A DNA stretch of 64,000 bases from Sapria himalayana (GCA_029783825.1 JAREIK010003011.1:121280-185279); one strand, 5' to 3'; positions 28,209-40,164 are shown, numbered from the stretch's first letter. The notes: generated from the sequence alone by a model not told the origin. A program made the numbers and translations.

Positions 28209-28660
28209 GAGTGATGGATCAATGCAAAACAGCCTCAGAAATCAGGTATGATTTGGATGATAGCTATCATACACTACTTTCTTTTTCCTTATAAAACTAA
28301 TGTATGCTGATAAAATATTATTAAAATTTGAAACTTGTAATCATATCACAATGTTCCTATAATAATGAGAGTAATATAAGCTCCAATTTATTTAAAAATT
28401 TACATCCTCAGTTCATTGGGTACACTTGGGAAAGCTACATGAGTTGGTAATGAAATCATACAAATCTTATGAGTTTGATGTTGCTTAAAATGAGGAATTA
28501 GAGCTATGGATCAATGCAAACCATCCTCAAGAATCAGGTATAATATTTATGATAGCCATCACAAATTGCTTGATTTTTCCATATTAAACAAATGAATGCT
28601 GAAAAAATGATCATAAAATTTGAAACTTGTAATCATATTAGGTTCGCTATTATATTTCTA
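28209..28660 (+). other. Duplicated exon-like fragment (two copies about 290 bp apart)
   Basis: 'atggatcaatgcaaa(a/c)' followed by 'aatcaggtat', a gap, and 'aaaatttgaaacttgtaatc' occurs at about 28214-28350 and 28506-28640. Upstream of the second copy (from about 28405) a frame reads WVHLGKLHELVMKSYKSYEF, one stop, then NEELELWINANHPQESG and a splice-donor-like GGTATAA. This looks like a decayed protein-coding exon, perhaps from the transposon or a captured gene, but I do not recognise the protein. Confidence 0.4.
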
Positions 28661-28804
28661 TCAAGGTTAATTTATAAACTTCTATAGTCTATTATGCATT
28701 TTTATTTAATATTGCTTATCATCTAGTTTGGGCTTTGCTTATTCACTTGATATCTACATGAACATTTTTTGAGTAGCCAAGTAATTTTACACGTGGAACT
28801 TGAT

Positions 28805-29175
28805 TGAGTATATATGTACATGTACATATATTATATGCACATATGCATATGTACTAGTATATATGTATAAGTATTTACCAGTATATATGTACATACTTGT
28901 ACATATATACTCTGCAGTGTAAATGTACATATATGTACATATATACTATAGTGTCTATGTATACACGTATATATTTACATATACACTATAGTGTATATGT
29001 ACATTTACTGAGTATATATGTACATATAAATACTTGTACATGTATACCAGTATATATGTACATATACATATATACCAGTGTATACATATATATTCTTATA
29101 TATGTATATGTACATATATATCAGTATATATATACATATATACAATAGTATATATGTACAAATATATTACAATAT
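28805..29175. repeat. Palindromic TATATGTACATATA array
   Basis: Many self-complementary words ('atatgtacatat', 'tatatgtacatatata') alternate with 'ctatagtgtatatg' and 'accagtatata'. Similar arrays lie at 32571-32765 and 33575-34620. The frames rich in Tyr-Ile are low-complexity artefacts. Confidence 0.75.
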
Positions 29176-29620
29176 TATATATTTATGACATTAAGATTTG
29201 CAAAATCATGACATAGAGTTTTTAGTGATGTAGAATTTAGCATGGTTTGCATTAAATCAAAATTTTGCAATGTTTGTAGTAATCTAAAACTTTTCATCTG
29301 TCATATCTGCTACTAAACTATATGTGTATACCTATATATAAATATTTGTATAACTATATAAACTCTATATAATTAAATATAAGTATATTTGTAATTATGT
29401 ATACATATATGTATATATGTATATATATAAATCTATATATTTGTTTTTAACTTCTTTATATTTATGTACTACATATAACTTATTGTATGAATATATCTAT
29501 ATATAACTATATGTTTAACTATATATAACTATTTATAACTATATATACTATATGTATAATAACATATAAATATAAATAATTGTATCTTACTATATGTATA
29601 ACTATAAAAACTTTTTACAT

Positions 29621-30600
29621 TTAGATTAGTAATTAATCACCTATAAGAATAAAATGTAAATTTTATGATTAATTAAAACATTTATTTAAATATTAAGAAA
29701 ATAAGTATTTTTGTTTAATGAAATTATGATTATGAAGTATCTGAAGATGATAACTTTTTAATTGAAATAAGATAGATGTAAGTTATAGGTTGGTTTGTCG
29801 AATATGAGTCTTTATAACCTATTAAAAATAGTTAGACATCAATTATTGTTCTACTTTTTTTAGAGGACATGAATAATCTAGATGCATTGAGTTTGAAAAA
29901 ATTATATAAAAGTTTTTTTGTGATATCTAAAATGTCTCGTGATTAGCTGATCTTTACTATGTTTAGTGTATATTAAAATCTATCGTATTTATGATTGTGA
30001 ATATTATTTTAGATAGGAAAATCAAATTACAATCAATATTATTGAAAATATGTTATGGTAGAAAGATTAATATAATACATAGATGAGTCTTGAAAATCAA
30101 ATTCATACATTACAAAAAAATACATATGATGATGTATATGATAAAATTCAAAGTTGTACAAATCATACCAGTTAGATTAATAATGATGTTATAATTTTTA
30201 TCATTTTATGACTTAATGATTTGTAATATTTTTTATGTTTAATTTTATTTTGAAAGATTATGTTACCATATTTTACTTTAATAAGTATTAATTATAATTT
30301 TAATTTAAATAATTTTTTAATGTTTTTTTTAATTCATAATTTTAAATTTTTTATATACTAGGTATGTGTGTATATATTTTGTATTTACATTATGTATACT
30401 TGTATCTACACATTAATTTCTATCTATATACAATGTGTATATGTATATATTCAATGTGAGTGTATATACACATTATATGTACATCCTATATACATTATGT
30501 ATATATTTTGTAAATTATAATACACAATATTTATATTATGTGTATATATAGATACACATAACAATTAACACATCTATGTTATGTATAATATATCGATATA
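29621..30600. other. AT-rich stretch, nothing recognised
   Basis: No frame over about 60 codons, no RNA gene and no transposon end were seen. The last 250 bases are rich in 'atgtgtatatat' words, probably an old satellite. Confidence 0.5.
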
Positions 30601-30810
30601 ATTCTGCCATCATGCTTAGCACTTGCCGCCTGCACACACTATCCAGGAGAGATGGCCCATAGTTGTCTAGGGTCTAGAGCCTAGGCCCTTGTGAGGTGGA
30701 CCAGGTGCCATGGACAGGCCCTGACTAAGGCATTCTTGGCTCTCCTAGTTCAGACCCAGGCTATTCTGGGTTGGGCACGTGTCAGGCCAGACAATAATCA
30801 TTCTCATCAC
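30600..30810. other. Isolated GC-richer segment of unknown origin
   Basis: About 200 bases containing 'cttgccgcctgcacacac', 'gagcctaggcccttgtgagg' and 'gttgggcacgtgtcagg' contrast sharply with the flanking AT-rich DNA. I find no convincing reading frame. It could be a SINE-like insert or a captured gene fragment. Neither ends nor a duplication could be identified. Confidence 0.4.
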
Positions 30811-32230
30811 AATTGTTGACAAAGATTTTAATGAGAACTATCTGGAGTATCTTAATTTCTTTTTTCTATGAAGTTTGAGGTGATGAATATATATAATATT
30901 AATTATATTTATTGCACAATTTTAATTTATGTATTTTTATTTAACTTGTATCTAGTCTAGGTAGTGTAGTGCTTATATTGATGGCATGCTCCAAACACTT
31001 TAACTTTTGTTCTTTAAAAAAAACATCAGGTGTCTTGGGGCAGTCACCAACATGTTAGCTGAAATGATGGTGGTGATGGTGGTATTATCACTTTTATTTC
31101 TCTCGTTTTATATCATCTTCAATAATATAAATACATCCATTTAGGTGCCTAATTCTTAATGCAACCAAACCTATAAAAGAGACAAAGTACAATGCCACAC
31201 AGAAGAAGAAATACATGATGAAAATTTATCTTCGAGAGCATGTTAGATTTATAAGATAGAAAGCATGTTGTGATTGAATTAGCATCATGTTTATTGGAGA
31301 TTGTATTATTTTGTTTTGGTACGTGTTATTTTTTTGTTATGTTTTGTAAGATAAAAATTCTTTATGTCTGGACATGTACTGTTCTGATTTTCCCTGGGTA
31401 ACTTTTTTTATTTTCTATTTGTCAATTAGTTTTTATAAAGTCTGAAGCTTGTGAAATTTGTTAATGATACTAGGTTTCTACTTACCATGCAGAGTTGATG
31501 TTCTAGCAATGCAATATAGGGCCTCATGTGCTAGCCCTTGTGGTGTGCTAATCTTTCTTTTTAGTCATGTGGCGCATGACATGAACTATATATGTACAAG
31601 TATATAAGTATGAATATACTTGGTATATACAAACATATTTAATGAGTATATACGTAGGTATATAACGAGTATGTACATAAGTGGGTGTATATATTTATTT
31701 GTAGACATGTATATATTGTCATACATACACGCCCATTCACACACACACATACACATGTTTGAATATATAATTGTTCGGGCTGGTCTAGTCATCATCATGC
31801 ATTGCTTACCGATGCAGGTCATAAAAGTCATGAATATTAGACCTTTCCCAAACTATGGCATGAAGATATTTCTTATCTAGGCCAGCATGGCAGACATAGG
31901 TTGGTCTTAAATCTTTTACTAATTATGTAGATATACAATTATCACATGGTACAAAGCATATGTATGAGGAAATAAGTTTTCTTGCTGTAGGCACTACAAT
32001 GATTGGTTATAATTGTACTATGTCTTAGGATGATAATAATGATACTCGTGTAGTGTCATGTAATTTTATTACATCTCACAAAACTGTATTCAATTGGAAG
32101 AAAAAATGTATCATTACATGATTTTTACAGGCCGCAAGTGCCAAGAGGAATATCAAGTTCTATTTAGGGAGAAGCAGCTCGCCGCCACGTAAAAAACTCA
32201 CTCAATCTCAAAATAAGTGGCTGGTAGAAA
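30811..32230. other. Mixed-composition stretch, no gene assigned
   Basis: It contains short, less AT-biased patches (around 31000-31100, 31500-31580 and 31780-31920) in AT-rich DNA. The frames at 31586-31880 are short and overlap on both strands with microsatellite-like content. No function is assigned. Confidence 0.4.
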
Positions 32231-32274
32231 AGTTTATCAATCGAGCATTATCGCCAGCCTCACTTTTATTATCA

Positions 32275-32570
32275 GCGGTAGCAGTGGCAGCGGCAGCAAT
32301 AGTAGTAATAGTGGAAGTGGCAGCTGTAGTGGCAGTGGCAGTGGCAGCGGGAGCAGTAGTGACAGTGGCAATGGAAGTGGCAGCAGCGGCAGCTGTAGTA
32401 CGGGCAGTGGAACTAGTAATGGCAGTAGCAGTAGTGATAGTTGCAGTAGCAGTGATAGCAGTAGGAGCAGCAGTAGCAGTAGCAGTGGCGGCATCATCAG
32501 TGGCGACGGCAGTAGCAGTAGTAGGAGTAATAGTAGCAGCAGCGGCGGTGGCAGTAGCAATAGCAAATGC
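32275..32570 (+). repeat. Trinucleotide (AGY/GGC-type) array, about 300 bp
   Basis: Nearly every triplet is AGT, AGC, GGC, GCA or GTA, in one register for about 100 units. Because the unit is 3 bp, several frames on both strands stay open, giving Ser-Gly, Ala-Val and Leu-Pro polymers. No non-repetitive coding flank or start context supports a protein. It is the most GC-rich and CpG-bearing part of CACTA-A. Confidence 0.85.
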
Positions 32571-32765
32571 TGTATATACATACATATATATGCACATATA
32601 TTACTACAGTATTTGTACATATAATACTACAGTATTATATGTACATATATACTGAGTATATACGTACACAATATATATGTACATATAATACTGTAGTAAT
32701 ATATGATCATATACACTATATATATATGAACATATATACTACAGTATTATATATTTATCAAAACA
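32571..32765. repeat. Palindromic TATATGTACATATA array, small block
   Basis: The words 'tatatgcacatatatt', 'actacagtatt', 'atgtacatataatac' and 'tatactgagtatatacgtac' repeat with dyad symmetry. The block lies between the triplet array and the first copy of the 200-bp duplicated fragment. Confidence 0.75.
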
Positions 32766-32804
32766 TAACTTTTTTATTTGTTTTTTTTGATTTTATTCAC
32801 TAAT

Positions 32805-33005
32805 TTAAATTTCGTACAGATATGGTACCGCATTATTCTCCATATGAAGTTTGTATAAGTGAAAGATTTTTTATTAGACATGATGCATCGCGACTCAGAC
32901 AGCTTTGTAGCAGTAGAAATATGGTGATCGAAGGAGCTGAGGAAGAGAAAGCAACATCAATGCACGGATAGATTATACTTTATGCACTATTAGTAGATAC
33001 ATTGA
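32805..33005 (+). repeat. 200-bp duplicated exon-like fragment, copy 1
   Basis: It begins after a splice-acceptor-like 'aaatttcgtacag'. It reads DMVPHYSPYEVCISERFF, then a run containing RHDASRLRQLCSSRNMVIEG, to a stop in 'cacggatag'. A diverged second copy is at 34655-34865 in the same orientation. I do not recognise the protein. The better reading frame is in this copy. Confidence 0.5.
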
Positions 33006-33439
33006 TGAATAAGATGTAATAAATTTTTGTTATGTCTTTGTTTTAAATATGAAAGACAAGGGTTGCTTAGATTGCAGTTATTCAAAATTATTATTCTAAT
33101 AATTTATTCATCATTTTGTGTTGCGCATTAGCATGGTGGAGTGCTCCATTTTTCTAGGTTCAAGTTTCTTATTTATTTGTTAATGGTTACTACTACAGAT
33201 GATCAGTCTCTATTTCATATGCCAGTTCTTTGTTAACTTGTCAACTCAGTCATGGTGAGGCAGAGTAACCCCCTTATAAGCCTTGGGACCGAGAGAGAGT
33301 TCTGGTTGCGGGGAGGCAAGATGCGAACTTTGATGCCCCAAGCTTGGCTCGTGGCTCGTCTTCCAAGTTTTTCTCTAATAGTTTTCAGAGATATTTTCTA
33401 AAATTTAAATAATCTTCGTATTTCATATTTATGTTGATA

Positions 33440-33560
33440 GCGAAGTTTTCTGTCATCTTTGTGAAGTATAAATGGGATCATACTAATTTGATGCAGTTTT
33501 ATGTTATCTTTGTGAAGTATAAATGGGATAATACTAATTTGTTGTAGTTTTGTATCATAT
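33440..33560 (+). repeat. 51-bp tandem duplication
   Basis: 'atctttgtgaagtataaatg' is at 33455 and 33506, with 'actaatttg(a/t)tg' following each copy and a partial third unit to about 33560. Confidence 0.8.
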
Positions 33561-33574
33561 GAGGTTATGTGATT

Positions 33575-34620
33575 ATATATATGTACATATAATACTACAG
33601 TATATACGTACATATATACTGTAGTATCTACTGCATATATACTGAGTATATACGTACATAAATATCAAGTATATATGTATGTATATACTGAGTATATATG
33701 TACGTATATACCGAGTACATATATACTCGATATATACGTGCATATAAACTTAGTATATACGTGCATATATACGTAGTATATACGTGCATATATACTTGAT
33801 ATATACGTATGTATAAACTCAGTATATACGTAGTATAAACTCGATATATACATACGTATATAATCAATACATACGTATGTATATACTTGATATATACATA
33901 CATATATACTCAGTATATACACACATATATGTTGTAGTATATTAGTACATATATTCTAAGTATATACATATATACTATAGTATATATGTATGTATATACT
34001 ATAGTATATGTACATATAATACTACAGTATTATATGTATATTTATACTCAGTATATAAGTGCATATAAACTTTGTATAAACATGCATATATACTAAGTAA
34101 ATACATGTGTATATACTCGGTATATACGTACTATATACTAGGTATATACATACATATATACTGAGTACATACATACATATATACTCGGTATATATGTACT
34201 ATATTCTTGGTATATATGTACTATATACTCGGTATATATGTACTTTATACTCGGTATAAATGTACTATATACTCTGTATATATGTACTATATACTCTGTA
34301 TATATATATATACTCAGTATATACGTACATATATACTTGGTATATACACAAATATATACTAGGTATATACGTACATATATACTCAGTATATATGCACATA
34401 TATACTACAGTATATGTACATATAATACTGTAGTATTATATGTACATATAATATTGTAGTATTAAATGTACGTATATATCAAGTATATATGTACTCAATA
34501 TATATGTAGATATAATACTGTAGTATATATGTAGAAATACTATAGTAATATATGTAATGAGTGAAATGTTTGTATATATGTACATATATATTATAGTATT
34601 ATATATTTATCAAAACATAA
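33575..34620. repeat. Large palindromic array, unit about 20-24 bp
   Basis: The core 'tatactgagtatatacgtacata' type unit and its variants ('actcggtatatatgtac', 'cttgatatatacgt', 'acgtgcatatat') repeat roughly 40 times. Each unit holds one or two dyads (GTATATAC, GTACATATGTAC-like), so either strand can fold. Short (TA)n and 'ctacagtattatatgtac' units lie near the right end. Confidence 0.8.
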
Positions 34621-34654
34621 TTTTTTTTATTTATATATTTTGATTTTATTGGCT

Positions 34655-34865
34655 TGTTTAAATTTCGTATAGATATGGTATCGCATTGTTCCCCATATGA
34701 AACATATATAAGTGAAGAGATTTTTTACTAGACATGACGAACCATGACTCGGACAGCTTTGTCATAGCAGAAAGATGGTGATCAAAGGAGTAGATAGAAA
34801 GAAAACAATGTCAATGCATGGATAGATTATATTTTATGCATTGTCGGTATATACATTGATGAATA
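34655..34865 (+). repeat. 200-bp duplicated exon-like fragment, copy 2
   Basis: It matches copy 1 (32805-33005) from 'aaatttcgta(c/t)agatatgg' through 'acattgatgaataa(g/a)atg', with substitutions and small indels that shift the frame. As in copy 1, it is preceded by 'tcaaaacataa' plus a T-rich run and a palindromic array. Confidence 0.65.
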
Positions 34866-35039
34866 AAATGAAATACAATTTTGTTATCTTTGTGTTTGAT
34901 TTATGTAAATTATTGAATCAAAATAATTAATTGAATGATTTTATTGTTTGTTAATTAGAAATAATTTTTGTTTATAGTTTCAGTTTATAGTTTCAGTTTT
35001 TGTTAATTAGTATAAAAAAATATCTGAAAATAGTTTCGG

Positions 35040-35520
35040 AATAAAATAGCTAGGGAATTTTCTGTTGCTAATTTAGCTAGGGAATTTCCCTTCCTAATTT
35101 AGATAGAGAATTTTCCTTTGCTAATTTAGCTAGAGATATTACCGTCACTAAAACATTAGATAGGGACTATTTCCTTCGCTAATTTTTAGTGATGAGCACT
35201 TTAGATTAAGAAAGCTTCTATCATCATATAAGTTTAGCGACGGAGAAGCCCTAGTTAGCTAGGGAATTTTCCCTTGCTAATTTAGCTAGGAAATTTCACT
35301 TACTAATTTAGCTAGGAAAATTAATATTTTAGCTAGGGATAATTTCGTCACTAAAATTTTAGCTAGAGACTCTTTCCCTCGCCAATTTTTAGCAATGGGC
35401 ACTTTAGATTGGGACGGTTCCGTCATTAATCTGTCGCTATATCCCATTCAGCGACGGAAAATGCCCATTTAGCTAGGGAAATGTCCTTACCTATATGGGA
35501 CATCAATTTTTCTTGTGGTG
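35040..35520 (-). repeat. CACTA-A right subterminal repeats and terminus
   Basis: Repeated 'tttagctagggaattt(t)ccc' and 'ttgctaa' words, with 'tcagcgacggaaaatgccc' near the end, lead to TTTTTCTTGTGGTG at 35507-35520. Read inward from the end these are 'ccctagctaaa' and 'ttagcgacgg' units, the same family as the left end and as CACTA-B. Confidence 0.65.
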
Positions 35521-36493
35521 ATCATTCTTGTGGCACTTTTGTATCATTTCTTATATTTAAATAGACTTCATTTTAAGATTATTATATTTATTTAAATCTG
35601 TGCAAATATTAGATTATAACCTAGAGTGATATATTCTATGGAAACTCTAAATTATTCCAAGTCAAGTATTAATATTCAAGGGTAATATTAATACATTAAG
35701 ACTGAGATGAAGGTTTACTAATATAGATATTAATTTAACACTTGAGTATTTGTTGGAGAACATATACTGAACTGACCCGCTTTGATAATGTTTATTGGAT
35801 TGTTATATAAGTGTCATATACATTCTCATAGTGAATATTATAATGACTTTTCCATTGACCTAAAGTCACTACAGTTCTTTACATAAGGAGTTGTATACTT
35901 TAGTTTCAGTAAATGCCACTTAAAACAAGGATGGTTATAGGGTTGTTTACTAAGTATACAATTAATTATTTAGAGGGATGTGATTTATGTAGATGGAATT
36001 TGTCCATTCTTTATAACAGCAATGATATCAGTTGGCTCCTTAATTGAGTAGGACTACTAAAATACATGACCATGCTGAAATAAGTCAATATGAGATTATA
36101 GCTTATTTGTTTAAGTCATTTTACTTAAAGATCAAGAAACATATAGATTGATGTGTGGATGTTACATTTTAGAAATGTGTGTCATTATTGACACATCCAT
36201 TTAGTAAATTGTACATCCTTTTAGAAAATTGTGTGAAAAAAAAAACCAAAAGTTTTTATAAAATGGGAGAGTTAAAACAAGAGAAATAACAAAAAAACAT
36301 TTATGTGGATACCGCTAGAGGCACGAACTTTTGACTGTGCCAGGTTTCAACTGAACGATTCAGAATCAAAAGTATTTTTTTCTACACTGTAATAAGAAAC
36401 ATCCTTGTACTTTGTTTAATTATATTCACTTGGATCATTGGTTGGTTCCGAGTCCGAAACAAGATTCAGATATGAAATTTACTGGAATCATAA
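35521..36493. other. LTR-like or untranslated retroelement segment (tentative)
   Basis: A moderately AT-rich, non-repetitive block lies between the CACTA-A right end and the GATA array. Phrases such as 'cctaaagtcactacag', 'ttacataaggagttgtatac' and 'agtcaatatgaga' look to me like LTR or leader sequence of plant Ty1/copia elements. That rests on memory only. I see no LTR ends, primer site or coding region. Confidence 0.3.
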
Positions 36494-39400
36494 CAAGATA
36501 GACACAGAAAAAAAGATAGTTAGATAAATAGTTATATAGATAGATAGATGGATATACAGATAGATATATATACATATAAATAGGTAGATAGATAAGTAGA
36601 TAGGTAGATTAGTAGATTAGTAGATAGATAAATAGACAAATAAATAGATAGATATATAGATAAATAAATAGATAGGCAGACGGGTAAATATACAGATATA
36701 TAAAAAGATAGATAGACAAGTAGAAAGATCAATATTCAGATAGAAAGATAGATAGAAAGATAGAAAAATTGACAGATAAACAAATAGACAGATAGACAAA
36801 TAGACAAATAGATAGATAAAAAGATAGATAACTAGACACATAGACATATAGATAGATAGATAGATAAACAGATAGATAGATAGTAAAAAAAATATATAGA
36901 GATATAGTCATATAGACAGACAGATATATATATATATATATAGATAGTTAGATAAATAGATAGACAAATAGAAATATTGATAGATAGACAAACTGATAGA
37001 TAGACATATAGAAAGATAGATAGATAAATAAATAAATAAACAGATTGATATATAGAGTGATAAAGTGATAGATAGATCGACAAATAGGCAGATAGATAGC
37101 TAGACATATAGATAGATTGATTGATTGACATATAGACAAATATGTAGAAAGATATATAAAAAGATAGAATTAAAGATATATAGATAGCTAGATATATAAA
37201 TAGATAGATAGATATAAAGATAGATATATATACAAAAAGAGAGATAGATTAATATATAGAAAGATAGATAGACAGAAAGATAGATAGATAGATAGGCAGA
37301 TAGACAAATAGAGAGATAGAGACAGACAAATAGACAAATCAATAGAGAGGTAGATAGGTAGATATAAAAATAGAATGATATACAAATAGTAAGATTTGTA
37401 GATACGTAGATAGGAAAATAGATAGATAAATAGATAGATAGTTAGATAGACAAATAGACAAATAGATATATTGGCAAATAGATATATAGATAGATAGATA
37501 GATAGCTATATAGATAGGCAAATAGATAGATAGATAGATAGACATATTGACAAATAGATACATATATAGATAAACTTATAGACTTATAGAATAATAGACT
37601 AATAGATATAAGGATAGTTAGAAAGATAGATTGATAGATTGATAAATAAATAGATAGATAAACACATAATTATACTGTTAGATAGATAGATATACAAATA
37701 AATAGATAAAAATATAGACAGATAGATAGACAAATGGACAAATATACATATAGGCTAATAGGCAGATAGAGAAATGAATAGATAGAAAGATAAGATTGAT
37801 AGATAGATAGATAGTCATATAGACATATAAACAAATAGATAGATATGCAGATAGATAGATAGATAAATAGATACATAGATAAATAGATAGTCAGATAGAT
37901 AGATAGATATATATATATATATATATAGATATATAAGCTAATAGACTGATAGATAGAAAGATTTATTGATATAAAGATAGTTAGATTGATATTGAGTTAA
38001 ATAGATAATTAGTCAGATAGATAGATGGTTAGATAGTTAGATAGATTGATAGATTAATAGATAAATACATAGACAGATAGACAGACAGAAAGATAGATAG
38101 ACATAGAAATTTACACATATATATAGATAGACATATAAATAGATAAATAAATAGACATATAAATAGATAAATAGATAGACATATAAATAGATAAATAGAT
38201 AGACAGAGAGATATATAAACACAGAAATATAGATTGATAAATAGACAAATAGATAGATAGACAAATAAATATATAGATAGATATATAGACATATAGATAT
38301 AGATATATATATATATATACAGTTTGATAAACATATAAACAAATAGAAATATATACACATAAATAGAAAGACAGACAGACAGATAGATAGATAGATAGAT
38401 AAACATATAAACAAATAAATAGATATAAAGATAGAAAGACACATAATTAATAGAAACATAGATAGAAAGATTAATATTCTGATAAATTGATTGATAGATA
38501 GACATATAGATAAATAGATAGAGATAAAGAGAGATTGGTAGATTGTATATACATAAATAGATAGATAGCCCAATAGAGTGAAAGTTGATATATTGAAAGA
38601 AAGATAGACATATACACAGAAAGACAGATAGACAAATATATCAAATGACAAATTGACAGATAGATAGATAGTAAGATAGATAGAAAAATATATAAATATA
38701 CATATTAATAGATAGAAAGATAAATATTTAGATGGATAGATAGATAGACAAATAAGCAAATATATAAAAAAGAAAGATAGAGAAATAGATAGATATATAG
38801 GCAAATAGATAGATAGATAGACAAATAGGTAGATAGAAGGATAGACAGATATATATATATATATAGTTAGATAGATAATTAGATTCGCAGATAAATAGAT
38901 TGGCAAATAGATAGATACACATATAAACATATAGAAAGATTGATAGATAGGCTGATAGATAGAAACATGGTTAGATAATTAGATAGATAGGTAGATAGAC
39001 AGATAGATAAATAGATAAATATTTAGATAGATAGATAGATAGAAAAATAGGCAAATATATAGAAAGAAAGATAGACAAATTGATTGATTGATAGGCAAAT
39101 AGATAGATAGATATATAGATAGGCAAATAGATAGATAGAGAGATAAGCAAATAGATAGATAGATTGCTAGACAAATAGGTAGATAGGTAGATAGGTAGAT
39201 AGGTAGATAGGTAGATAGATAGAGAGATAGATGGATAGATAGATAGATATATAGTTAGATATATAATTAGATACATAAATAAATAGATTGGCAGATAGAC
39301 AGAAATACATATAAACATATAGATAGATATATTGATTGATTGATTGAAACATAGTTAGATATTTAGATAAATAGGCAGATAGGCAGACAAATAGATAGAA

Positions 39401-39658
39401 AGATAGATAAATATATAGATAGATAGATATATAGATAGACAAATAGAAATATTGACAAATAGATAGATAGACAGAAAGAGAGTGAGAAATATTGATAGAT
39501 AGATAGATACAAAGACATATGATAGATTGAAAGATTGATTTCTAAATAAATATATAGACAGAAGATAGATAAAAAGATAGATAGATATATAGATAAATAG
39601 TTTGATAGATAGATAGATATATTGATAGATAGACAAATAATTTGATAGATTGCTAGAT

Positions 39659-39696
<38 letters not shown>

Positions 39697-40164
39697 ATAG
39701 GAAGATATAGTGATAAACAATTAGACAAATAGATAGATAGATAAATAGAAATATTTATAGTTTCATTGGAAGATAAATCGGTAGACATATAGATAAATAA
39801 ATAGTTAGACAAACAGATGGATAGATAGATAGACATATAAAAAGGTAGATACATAGACAAATAGACATATTGACATATATAGAGATGAATATACAAAAAT
39901 TTTAACTATTACATAGATAGATATATAAATAGATAAAGATATATAGGTTTACAAATAGATAGATATATAGTTAGATTGATTGATTGATATACAGATAGAT
40001 AGATGGACCGATAGATAGATAGATAGAATGATAGATAGATAGATAATTTGATGGATAAATAGATAGATAGATAGACAGATAAAGAAATAGATAAATAGAA
40101 AGATAGACATATAGATAGATAGATAGATAGTGAGATAGTTAGATAGATAAATAGATAGAAAATA
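36494..40164 (+). repeat. GATA/GACA array, block 3
   Basis: It has the same composition and polarity as block 1. Local homogenised runs include 'gataggta' (about 39175-39225) and (TA)n at 39661-39692. It ends at the CACTA-B terminus. No gene is seen. Confidence 0.93.

Larger units (their letters stand above)
25735..29620. repeat. AT-rich tandem satellite, unit about 0.5-0.6 kb, at least four copies, interrupted twice
   Basis: The landmark 'aaatatttg(t/c)ataacta' followed by 'aactatgtatacatatatgta' and 'atttatgtataacta' occurs near 26044, 27556, 28073 and 29339. A second landmark, 'aacatataactataaataatt', occurs near 27188 and 27773, with a variant near 29560. After subtracting the ARF insertion, the first spacing is about 590 bp and the next about 520 bp. 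The last interval is enlarged by a 1.1-kb insertion at about 28209-29312. No coding capacity is credible. Confidence 0.7.
22546..35520. mobile_element. CACTA-A: CACTA (En/Spm)-like DNA transposon, about 13 kb, defective
   Basis: The left end reads CATTACAAAATAAT. The right end, read inward on the minus strand, is CACCACAAGAAAAAT. Both are close to the plant CACTA terminus CACTACAAGAAAA. Behind these caps the two ends align in inverted orientation for at least 150 bp. Shared steps include 'tttcc(c)tagctaaat', 'ggattaatgac', and 'ctaa(a/t)gtgc(c/t)cat' followed by '(a)gc(t)aaaaa'. Such multiple subterminal repeats are typical of the family. No transposase is recognisable inside, and no matching 3-bp target duplication is visible ('tat' left, 'atc' right), so the element is probably old and non-autonomous. 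Confidence 0.6.

Noticed and set aside
32208..32655. Four overlapping 120-135-residue frames (poly Ser-Gly, Ala-Val, Ala-Thr, Leu-Pro)
   Set aside because: They are a consequence of a triplet array, which keeps several frames open on both strands. There are no unique coding flanks.
22543..35523. Target-site duplication for CACTA-A
   Set aside because: The flanking triplets are 'tat' and 'atc', with no 3-bp match at the borders I prefer. Shifting the borders by a base or two did not give a convincing pair, so no duplication is claimed.
36494..40164. Regularly spaced repeats that could suggest a CRISPR array
   Set aside because: There are no constant repeats with unique spacers and no cas genes. 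The unit is 4 bp and the context is a plant genome.
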